Below are positions 1-4,662 of a stretch of 6,617 bases of DNA, piece after piece. Made by a program: the position numbers and the translations under genes. Source of the stretch: Gammaproteobacteria bacterium (GTDB lineage: Bacteria; Pseudomonadota; Gammaproteobacteria; Pseudomonadales; Azotimanducaceae); contig JAPUJX010000415.1 in assembly GCA_027295975.1 (NCBI GenBank), positions 1 to 6,617 on the forward strand, given 5' to 3'. The notes below the pieces were generated by a model, which saw nothing but the letters and a program-made list of their open reading frames with translations, had not been told where the DNA came from and made no database searches. How positions within the stretch are numbered: position 1 is the first letter of the stretch; every line of letters begins with the position of its first letter.

Positions 1-497
1 GCTGCCGCCACGAAGGCACGCTGTTTCCCATGACCCTGGGCTCCGACGAGTTCGACAAGGCAGGGGCCCGGGCACTGTTCGAGCAATCCGGTTGTGACGG
101 GCCGCAGGCTCTGGTGGTTTATGAAAACTTTGCGCCGGGTAGTACACCAAGAGAAAAGCTCACCTACGCGCTCACGGATGTTATGTTCAGAAATTCCATG
201 GTACGCATTCTCGATGCGGCGGCGCTGTGGGGCACGCCATGCTGGGGATGGATCTGTGCCTGGGAAACTGATTTGCCGGGGCTGCGTGCGACCCATGCCA
301 TCGAACTGCCGTTCATCTGGGACTGGATAAACGACCCGACGCTCGAGTCAATGCAGACCTTCGCCGGCGCCGGTGCGCCAAGTGCGCTCGGCCGAGCCAT
401 GCGTGAATACTGGGTGAATTTTGCCCGCAGCGGCACGCCCACAGCGATGGGCGAACCTGACTGGCCGCAATACGATACCGGCAGACGCCTTTACTGA
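1..497 (+). CDS. Type B carboxylesterase / para-nitrobenzyl-esterase-like hydrolase, 3' part only
   Basis: The 5' end lies outside the window and the open frame enters at base 3. The ATG at base 30 is internal. An alpha/beta-hydrolase of this family cleaves carboxylic esters with a Ser-Glu-His triad. Two members of the triad are visible: the Glu in RHEGTLF (codon 12-14), matching the family's 'DEG..F' acid motif, and the His in ATHAIELPF (codon 294-296), matching the family's 'HaiELPFvf' motif. The nucleophile Ser would lie upstream. The segment TYALTDVMFRNSMVRILDAA and the later REYWVNFARSGTP and WPQYDTGRR also follow the family's C-terminal order. The frame stops at 495-497 just after GRRLY, about 25 residues before the normal family end, and the missing tail continues in another frame. 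No signal peptide or localisation can be judged. The family assignment is firm; the substrate is unknown. Confidence 0.88.
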   Translation, partial: CRHEGTLFPMTLGSDEFDKAGARALFEQSGCDGPQALVVYENFAPGSTPREKLTYALTDVMFRNSMVRILDAAALWGTPCWGWICAWETDLPGLRATHAIELPFIWDWINDPTLESMQTFAGAGAPSALGRAMREYWVNFARSGTPTAMGEPDWPQYDTGRRLY

Positions 498-571
498 TTC
501 TCGATCGCGAGCGGCGGATGGAAGACAAGTTCGACGATGAGATCCGGGCACTCTGGTTCGACGGGACATAG
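494..571 (+). pseudogene. Out-of-frame C-terminal tail of the carboxylesterase
   Basis: Read from base 494 in the frame one off from the esterase, the sequence encodes LILDRERRMEDKFDDEIRAL followed by WFDGT and a TAG at 569-571. This matches the end of type B carboxylesterases, where 'Y.....M.id...r...dp...R..lW' follows the WPxYD motif. Joining GRRLY to LILDRE needs one extra base near 493-494; for example TACCTG would have become TACTG. It is therefore either a real 1-nt deletion that shortens the enzyme by about 25 residues or a sequencing or assembly error. The catalytic residues are upstream of the shift, so the shortened protein might still fold. Confidence 0.75.
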
Positions 572-611
572 TGAATTGCAAGAGGTGGGCACGGGTGATC
601 GAATACACAGC

Positions 612-615
612 GGAG
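612..615 (+). promoter_or_regulatory. Shine-Dalgarno GGAG of the leader ORF
   Basis: GGAG lies 8 nt before the ATG at 624. It is the only well-placed ribosome site upstream of the Lrp pair. The ATG at 659 has only AAAGG ending 1 nt before it, which is too close to work well alone. Confidence 0.4.
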
Positions 616-623
616 CAAACACA

Positions 624-662
624 ATGACCGATTCCGGATCGAACACTTTGCTAAAGGTATGA
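624..662 (+). CDS. 12-codon leader ORF (MTDSGSNTLLKV) overlapping the first Lrp-type gene
   Basis: ATG at 624 with GGAG 8 nt upstream opens a 12-residue frame. Its TGA stop (660-662) overlaps the ATG of the next gene (659-661) as ATGA, the classic arrangement for translational coupling. The downstream frame has no other usable start between the in-frame TGA at 596 and 659. Two readings are possible: a leader peptide that brings ribosomes to the regulator start, or the true N-terminus of that regulator separated from it by an indel, since other indels occur in this window. The peptide has no run of a single amino acid that would suggest attenuation. Confidence 0.35.
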   Translation: MTDSGSNTLLKV

Positions 663-1123
663 GCCTTCAGTTGGACGAACTTGATCGCGCGATCATCAAA
701 TTGATGCGCGTGAATCCACGAGTGCCGGTGAAATCGTTGGCCCACGAGTTGGGGGTGACACAACAAACCGTGTCGGCACGGATTCGCAATCTGCGCGAGG
801 CGAATACGCTGCGTGTGATCGTGCAGAGCGACGTCTATGCCATGGGTTACGAATTTGTCTGCTTTGGCGATATCTACGTTGCTGGACGCTCGGCTACGGC
901 TGTAGCCAGAGACCTGGCAGAGGTGGATGGTGTTGCGGCAGTTACACTGTTACTGGGGGCGCCGGAAATCATCGTGATGTTCCACGCGACTGATCGGACG
1001 GACTTCCAACGTATTGTCGCTGAAGACTTTGCTCGAATCGATGGGCTGGACCATATAGAGACGATGATATCGACTGACATTGCCAAATATCGAACAGACT
1101 TCGCACGTTTGTATAATGATTGA
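659..1123 (+). CDS. Lrp/AsnC-family transcriptional regulator (first of tandem pair)
   Basis: This is a 154-aa protein of the usual Lrp/AsnC length. Residues 5-50 form the winged helix-turn-helix, opening with LDELDRAIIKLM; SLAHELGVTQQTVSARIRNL (26-45) is the helix-turn-helix with its recognition helix at about 33-45. Residues from about 65 to 150 form the RAM ligand-binding and oligomerisation domain, with the beta-strand VAAVTLLLGAPEIIVMF near its middle. Family members act in the cytoplasm as dimers to octamers, bind AT-rich DNA and respond to amino acids or other small molecules; the ligand here is unknown. ATG 659 is the only start in frame. The gene is preceded by a leader ORF (ATGA overlap) and its own end overlaps the next regulator by 8 nt, so the three are probably co-translated. 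The convergent gene on the other strand is not part of this unit. Confidence 0.9.
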   Translation: MSLQLDELDRAIIKLMRVNPRVPVKSLAHELGVTQQTVSARIRNLREANTLRVIVQSDVYAMGYEFVCFGDIYVAGRSATAVARDLAEVDGVAAVTLLLGAPEIIVMFHATDRTDFQRIVAEDFARIDGLDHIETMISTDIAKYRTDFARLYND

Positions 1124-1583
1124 CCCCGTAGACAGACAGATTATTGAGCTTCTCGAGCAAGATGCCCGGCAAAGCAATCGGGAGGTAGCCCGGCAAATTG
1201 GTATCTCAGAATCTACCGTGCGATCTCGCCTGCGCAAACTGCAGAGTGCTGGTGCCGTCTGCTTCACTCTGCTGACCGATCCAGAATCTGAGGGGCTGAA
1301 CACTCGAGCTTTCGTTCGCCTGCTGGTCAGGCCTAGTTTGGTTGATTCCGTGATACAAAATCTGGTGGCTCGTGACGAAACCGCATTTGTTGCTGCCATG
1401 ATGGGTCGTTACAACGTAATCGCCTTCATGCTTGCCAGGGATGATGTTGAGCTTCGCGAACTCGTTAGTGACGACATCGCTATCCTCGACGGTGTGCTTG
1501 AGATCGACGTGCGGAAAAACGTCGAGTCGTTCAAATACGATCCGCACCTCGTGCGGGTGATGTCCAACTCGCCAGGACACTAG
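1116..1583 (+). CDS. Lrp/AsnC-family transcriptional regulator (second of tandem pair)
   Basis: This 155-aa protein starts at ATG 1116, inside the last codons of the preceding regulator. A TTG at 1080 could extend it by 12 residues, but the family normally begins with a short lead into 'LDxxDrxIIxLL', here MIDPVDRQIIELLEQDAR, so ATG 1116 is preferred. The helix-turn-helix is at about 20-42 (NREVARQIGISESTVRSRLR), and a RAM domain fills about 60-145 (FVAAMMGRYNVIAFML is its central strand pair). No Shine-Dalgarno precedes the ATG, which fits translational coupling through the 8-nt overlap. It shares domain order and length with the upstream gene but clearly differs in sequence, so the pair may be diverged paralogues that could hetero-oligomerise (inference). 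Only 26 bp separate its stop from the stop of the convergent gene. Confidence 0.9.
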   Translation: MIDPVDRQIIELLEQDARQSNREVARQIGISESTVRSRLRKLQSAGAVCFTLLTDPESEGLNTRAFVRLLVRPSLVDSVIQNLVARDETAFVAAMMGRYNVIAFMLARDDVELRELVSDDIAILDGVLEIDVRKNVESFKYDPHLVRVMSNSPGH

Positions 1584-1609
1584 CGACCGATTCAAAAACG
1601 AGGGCGATT

Positions 1610-2686
1610 TTAGTCGACGGCCGCTTCCTCTGATTCGAGAAGTCTTGCGCCTTTCAACATGCCCCGCATCGCATAATTGCCTTCATGGCATGCGTACTCG
1701 TAGATTCGATCATCGGTCGCACGCATTGTGTTCTGTACCGTGAACGGTTGCACAAAGGTATACGGATCAGTGAGCGTGTATTCGTATTCGAGGCGCCCTT
1801 CGCGCGTCAGGGTGAAGCGCTCGATGAGGTGCATGTTGATACCGGACCCAACTGCGCCCGCATCGAGTGGATTCACCACCAGCACCGGCAGTTGAAACGA
1901 CGGCGTCTTGTCGGTGAAATTCACAGTCTCTACGACTAGAGTATCTCCTTCCCAGCGTCCGTGGGAACTACCGGACCAGCGAGCAAGATTCGAAGGCGGA
2001 CGAGGCTGTTCGTCAATTGGTACGATGCGGGCGGTGTGAATCATCTCTGTGACCAGCACTACATAGTCTGGCGTCTGTATGATGCGCAAATTGTTGTTGT
2101 AACCGCTGGGCGTTATCGGCGGGCCGGCGTTGAATCCGACAAGACAGCGCTCCGACAACCCGAGTGATTCCGGATCCGACGGTCGGTACTGGGTAGCATC
2201 TGCACTGAACGAAAACAGATCGCGAACCGGTGGCGTTCGCAGCCGGTTCTGCTCTGCCTTTCGAGCCAGCGCCCCAGGAGTAATTTCCGGCAGGCGCCCG
2301 TCCGGCGGATCTATGATGAGGGACGTTCTCAGATTCTCGTTGATTTCCGTGCCTTGATCCAACCAGAAGTCGTTGTACGCACCTTCTACGTCGAGCTTTT
2401 TGTCCTCCACTCGCGTGTCGTTGTCACTGAGAGTGAGGATCCTATCGATGAAGGCTCTAGCCTCCTCAGGCGTGAAAACTGCCTTGCCAGCAAACTCGGG
2501 CGGTCTTTCCAGCGGCGTCCGGGATCGAAAATCCCAGACTCCATCAATGTCGGGAACACCCCACGTCGTGCGCTTGGGTTCGAAGCTGGAGGTACTGACC
2601 GGCTCCTTGGCCTGTGTCATGACTGCGGAAAAAATCAAACCGAAAAGTAGCCAACCGATGGTCAGCATTTTGCAGATTCGTATCAT
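1610..2686 (-). CDS. Secreted protein of a widespread uncharacterised family
   Basis: The protein has 358 aa and starts at ATG 2686, with GGGAG 7 nt upstream. Residues 1-26 form a Sec signal peptide: MIRICK, a hydrophobic core to about residue 23, and likely cleavage after MTQA. There is no lipobox. I recognise a pattern common in environmental genomes (Acidobacteria, Gammaproteobacteria) in proteins annotated only as hypothetical: PDIDGVWDFRSRTPLERP (45-62), IIDPPDGRLP (124-133), ERCLVGFNAGPP...YNNNLRI (179-202), HGRWEGDTLVVETVNFTD (242-259) and IYEYACHEGNYAMRGMLKGA (328-347). Cys181 and Cys333 could form a disulfide. The many beta-strand and turn segments suggest a beta-rich periplasmic or exported protein. 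It is the last gene of a minus-strand unit, 4 nt after the epoxide hydrolase remnant, so it lay downstream of that enzyme in an operon. Its function is unknown; a link to hydrophobic-compound metabolism is inferred from context only. Confidence 0.85.
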   Translation of the reverse strand: MIRICKMLTIGWLLFGLIFSAVMTQAKEPVSTSSFEPKRTTWGVPDIDGVWDFRSRTPLERPPEFAGKAVFTPEEARAFIDRILTLSDNDTRVEDKKLDVEGAYNDFWLDQGTEINENLRTSLIIDPPDGRLPEITPGALARKAEQNRLRTPPVRDLFSFSADATQYRPSDPESLGLSERCLVGFNAGPPITPSGYNNNLRIIQTPDYVVLVTEMIHTARIVPIDEQPRPPSNLARWSGSSHGRWEGDTLVVETVNFTDKTPSFQLPVLVVNPLDAGAVGSGINMHLIERFTLTREGRLEYEYTLTDPYTFVQPFTVQNTMRATDDRIYEYACHEGNYAMRGMLKGARLLESEEAAVD

Positions 2687-2690
2687 ATCT

Positions 2691-2935
2691 CTACTCCCTT
2701 ACGGGTGGCACCAGTCGGCCACGCAATTGCTTGAAACAATTACGCAACTCATTGACGAACAGACCCGGTTGCTCGAAAGCACGCGAAGTGCCCACTTTGT
2801 CGAGTTCGTTCCAGTAAACAGATTGGTATATCGATTCTGGGCCCAGCGCTTCGAACAACGACCAACTTCCTTGGGAAATATGCTGCAACTGTTGTTCGGG
2901 CGCACGTGAATTTCGAACGGGTGGATTTCACTCAT
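2691..2935 (-). pseudogene. Epoxide hydrolase remnant: internal deletion plus three frameshifts
   Basis: Three minus-strand frames together give an alpha/beta-hydrolase-type epoxide hydrolase end. From ATG 2935, MSEIHPFEIHV matches the N-terminus of the epoxide hydrolase N-terminal domain ('IrPFrI.vp'). It then runs directly into CSIFPKEVGRCSKRWAQNRY (about 2887-2828), which matches the family's late 'FPkE..rpprsWae.rYn' segment. After a 1-nt loss near 2820 comes VYWNELDK (2819-2796), after another near 2795 comes GHFA (from 2793) carrying the catalytic His (2790-2788), and after an extra base at 2781 comes AFEQPGLFVNELRNCFKQLR, ending at TAG 2691-2693. Full-length relatives have about 380-400 residues; roughly 300, including the Asp nucleophile and the ring-opening Tyr, are missing. 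The family hydrolyses epoxides to diols, fitting the neighbouring P450. The remnant cannot be active. Single-base shifts could be sequencing error; the large deletion cannot. Confidence 0.75.
2694..2698 (-). promoter_or_regulatory. Shine-Dalgarno GGGAG of the secreted protein
   Basis: GGGAG on the minus strand lies 7 nt before ATG 2686 and overlaps the last codons of the hydrolase remnant (GAG TAG). This supports both the chosen start and an old operon order. Confidence 0.65.
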
Positions 2936-2991
2936 GATCTACTCGTTACTCCCGTGACACCAGCCACGCCTTCGAGGTCCAGATTGCTCAA
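2932..2991 (-). CDS. Possible 19-aa leader ORF before the hydrolase remnant
   Basis: A TTG at 2991, with GGAGAGGA (2997-3004) 5 nt upstream, opens a frame for 19 residues (LSNLDLEGVAGVTGVTSRS). Its TGA (2934-2932) overlaps the hydrolase ATG (2935-2933) as ATGA. The good ribosome site and tight overlap suggest a translated leader, or a residue of a larger gene that has lost its middle. I do not recognise the peptide. A two-codon frame ATG ACT TGA also follows the same site, so the start is uncertain. Confidence 0.25.
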   Translation of the reverse strand: MSNLDLEGVAGVTGVTSRS

Positions 2992-3004
2992 GTCATTCCT
3001 CTCC

Positions 3005-3133
3005 AGTCGCTACGGGTCACATATTCGTTGTTTATTTCTAATAATATCAACGCAAAAATATATTTTCGGTTACATTACATGAGATATCACGTTTAATACG
3101 ACTGCTCCATAGATTTTCTGAACCATCAGAGTT
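3005..3133. promoter_or_regulatory. AT-rich divergent promoter region between hydrolase operon and P450
   Basis: This stretch separates genes read in opposite directions and is much richer in A and T than its surroundings. For the P450, GTTACA (3069-3074) and TTTAAT (3092-3097) are 17 nt apart, matching sigma-70 -35 at 4/6 and -10 at 5/6. For the minus strand, TTGATA (3050-3045) matches -35 at 5/6, with a weak -10 GAATAT (3026-3021) 18 nt on. A perfect 12-bp palindrome sits between the two sets. Promoter calls by eye in AT-rich DNA are uncertain. Confidence 0.4.
3055..3066. repeat. Perfect 12-bp palindrome AAAATATATTTT, candidate operator
   Basis: The sequence is its own reverse complement and lies between the divergent candidate promoters, just upstream of the P450 -35. 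Lrp-type proteins favour AT-rich dyads of about this kind and two such regulators are encoded 1.5 kb away, but AT-rich palindromes also arise by chance. Confidence 0.3.
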
Positions 3134-3141
3134 GGAGGGGG
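3134..3141 (+). promoter_or_regulatory. Strong Shine-Dalgarno (GGAGGGGG) fixing the P450 GTG start
   Basis: GGAGG ends 7 nt before GTG 3146. The next in-frame ATG (3185) has no ribosome site and would cut into the conserved N-terminal segment, so GTG is the start. Confidence 0.75.
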
Positions 3142-3145
3142 ATAG

Positions 3146-4393
3146 GTGGTCCAAACAGTCACGTTGAGCCAGTTGGGGTTGGACATGTTCGATCCCCAGG
3201 CAATCGCACACCCGCACCAGTTCTATCAGCGATTGCGAGATGAAGCGCCGATCATTTTTTCTGAACAGACCCAGGGTTGGGTGCTTAGCCGATACGAGGA
3301 CGTGCGCCACGTATTGCGAAACCCGGACCTGTTTTCCAGCGTACGCATCGCCGATGGGACCGATGGGGCAGGCATCATCGGACGCACCGATGTCGTTCGC
3401 GAACAAGTGGCGCCTCCCGATGCGCTCACCATGTTGAACTCCGATCGGCCCGATCACACGAGATTGCGCAAGCTACTGAGTCTCGATTTCACCCCGAACA
3501 AGATCAATCGAATGTTGCCTCGAATCGAGGAGTTGTGCTCCGAATTCCTGACCGGCGCGGCATCGCGTGAGTCGTTCGATGTGGTGACGGAACTGGCAGA
3601 CCCGCTGCCCGTAACCATCATCGCCGAACTGCTGGGCATACCCTCTGACCAGGGCGCTCAATTCAAGCAGTGGTCTGACGCCGCGATTGCGCCGCTGGCA
3701 CCCGATGTGAGCGACGCCGAGGTGGCAGCACAGAACAAGTTGATCGTTGAATTTCGTACCTATCTGCAGGAACAGATCGCACAACGGCACAGCCATCCCA
3801 CCGACGATTTCATCGGGCGTCTGGTTGCAGCGCAAGACGAGGAGAGCAAGCTCAGCGACGACGAGGTTTTGGCGGGCGTCAACCTGTTGCTGCTGGCGGG
3901 TAATGAAACCACCACCAACCTGATCTCCAACGCCGTCCTGGCTTTGACCCGGTTTCCCGATCGGCAGCGCGAACTGCGCGCCCACCCGGAACTGATTACC
4001 AATGCGGTTGAAGAGTTCCTGCGTTATGACGGCTCGGTGCAATTCACCATTCGCACGTTGACGAAGCCAGCTGAATTTTATGGTCAGGAGCTGGAGGTGG
4101 GCGCACGGTTGGTCATAGTTCTGGCATCCGCCAATCGCGACGAGCGCATTTACCCCAACCCGGATCAACTGGATTTTCATCGACCGAAAGGCAAACACCT
4201 TGGGTTGGGTGACTGGATCCACATCTGTCTGGGTCAGTTCCTGGCGCGCATGGAAACCCGTGCGGCTTTACTGGGGGTGGTGGAAGAATACCCATTTTTT
4301 GAGCTGGCGGTGCCTGAAGCAGAAATTCTGTACCGACCAAATTTCAATTTACGCGGTCCCAGCTATCTACCGATTCGGGCTTGCGCTCGGTAG
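3146..4393 (+). CDS. Cytochrome P450, soluble bacterial class I type
   Basis: At 415 aa it has the usual length for soluble bacterial P450s, with no membrane anchor. Such enzymes insert one oxygen atom into a substrate using electrons delivered by a ferredoxin and its reductase, neither of which is in the window. Visible motifs are the N-terminal HPHQFYQRLRDEAPI (22-36), the C-helix DRPDHTRLRKL (about 100-110), the I-helix oxygen-activation motif AGNETT (251-256), the K-helix ExxR as E290-F-L-R293, and the heme ligand Cys361 in HICLGQFLAR. The heme loop is odd: where relatives have FGHG before IHxCLG, this protein has LGDW (354-357), losing the usual Phe and second Gly. The overall layout resembles CYP107-like or related bacterial families, but I cannot place it in a subfamily. 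The GTG start is preceded by a strong Shine-Dalgarno. It probably once lay close upstream of the TonB receptor gene, now separated from it by a transposase fragment. Confidence 0.95.
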   Translation: MVQTVTLSQLGLDMFDPQAIAHPHQFYQRLRDEAPIIFSEQTQGWVLSRYEDVRHVLRNPDLFSSVRIADGTDGAGIIGRTDVVREQVAPPDALTMLNSDRPDHTRLRKLLSLDFTPNKINRMLPRIEELCSEFLTGAASRESFDVVTELADPLPVTIIAELLGIPSDQGAQFKQWSDAAIAPLAPDVSDAEVAAQNKLIVEFRTYLQEQIAQRHSHPTDDFIGRLVAAQDEESKLSDDEVLAGVNLLLLAGNETTTNLISNAVLALTRFPDRQRELRAHPELITNAVEEFLRYDGSVQFTIRTLTKPAEFYGQELEVGARLVIVLASANRDERIYPNPDQLDFHRPKGKHLGLGDWIHICLGQFLARMETRAALLGVVEEYPFFELAVPEAEILYRPNFNLRGPSYLPIRACAR

Positions 4394-4401
4394 TGTGTTA
4401 T

Positions 4402-4410
4402 ACGGTGATC
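4402..4410 (+). repeat. Left copy of 9-bp direct repeat ACGGTGATC
   Basis: An identical copy lies at 4599-4607. The two bracket the transposase fragment, and both are followed within 20 nt by GATCCA. This may mark the edges of inserted DNA or be chance. IS110 elements usually do not make target duplications. Confidence 0.25.
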
Positions 4411-4433
4411 AACAGATCCAACGCTTTTGGTAC

Positions 4434-4512
4434 TACCGCTTGGTCAAAGCGGCCCTGTCGGCAATGGGTAACAAAACCGATAAGAATGACGCGCGTGAAA
4501 TCTCTATGCCAG
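4434..4512 (+). mobile_element. Fragment of an IS110-family transposase gene
   Basis: In one frame this stretch reads LVKAALSAMGNKTDKNDAREI (codons from 4440). AALSAM followed by NKTDKNDAR is a hallmark of the N-terminal DEDD RuvC-like domain of IS110-family transposases, whose usual form is 'aaLsAMrNKTDknDARgiA'. Only about 20-25 residues of a protein of 300-400 residues are recognisable, with no upstream catalytic Asp-containing start and no downstream Tn_tnp Ser domain, so it is inert debris. It lies 40 nt after the P450 stop and about 150 nt before the receptor start, implying a past insertion followed by deletion. The frame stays open to a TAG at 4590-4592, but the part after the motif (MPAFRQTLNP onward) is not recognisable. 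Confidence 0.65.
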
Positions 4513-4598
4513 CCTTTCGTCAGACACTTAATCCTTGTCTTTATCGAGAGAACAAACGTATATTCGGGGTTGAGGGGTCACTGTGGGACTAGGGAATC

Positions 4599-4607
4599 AC
4601 GGTGATC
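4599..4607 (+). repeat. Right copy of 9-bp direct repeat ACGGTGATC
   Basis: Identical to 4402-4410, 197 bp downstream of it, on the far side of the transposase fragment. If the repeat marks the inserted or rearranged DNA, the original spacing between P450 and receptor would have been about 70 nt. Confidence 0.25.
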
Positions 4608-4650
4608 GTTTCGACAAAGATCCAGATAGTTAGAGGTGGAGATATATAGA

Positions 4651-4656
4651 GGGGAG
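4651..4656 (+). promoter_or_regulatory. Shine-Dalgarno GGGGAG of the TonB receptor
   Basis: GGGGAG ends 6 nt before ATG 4663, which begins a typical signal peptide, so it confirms that start. Confidence 0.7.
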
Positions 4657-4662
4657 AGACAA

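Larger units (their letters stand above)
4394..4662. other. Gap between P450 and TonB receptor
   Basis: Apart from the transposase fragment and the bracketing 9-bp repeat I see no gene and no clear hairpin terminator. I also looked for a promoter for the receptor; the best -10-like word, TATATA (4643-4648), has no acceptable -35 at 16-18 nt, so readthrough from the P450 gene is possible. Confidence 0.5.

Noticed and set aside
950..1595. Two minus-strand open frames (950-1399 and 1206-1595)
   Set aside because: Both are antisense to the Lrp-type genes and have low-complexity Ser/Arg-rich products typical of shadow frames.
1584..1614. Possible bidirectional terminator between convergent genes
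   Set aside because: AAAACG and CGATTTT could pair only weakly around a 3-4 nt loop with no GC stem; not a convincing hairpin.
2373..2909. 178-codon open frame on the plus strand
   Set aside because: It spans the start of the secreted protein gene and the hydrolase remnant on the other strand, with no recognisable domain.
3473..4222. 249-codon open frame on the minus strand
   Set aside because: It lies wholly opposite the P450 gene, whose motifs are unmistakable; the minus-strand product has no recognisable domain.
4381..4605. 74-codon open frame on the plus strand after the P450
   Set aside because: It is out of frame with the transposase motif and has no recognisable content or ribosome site.
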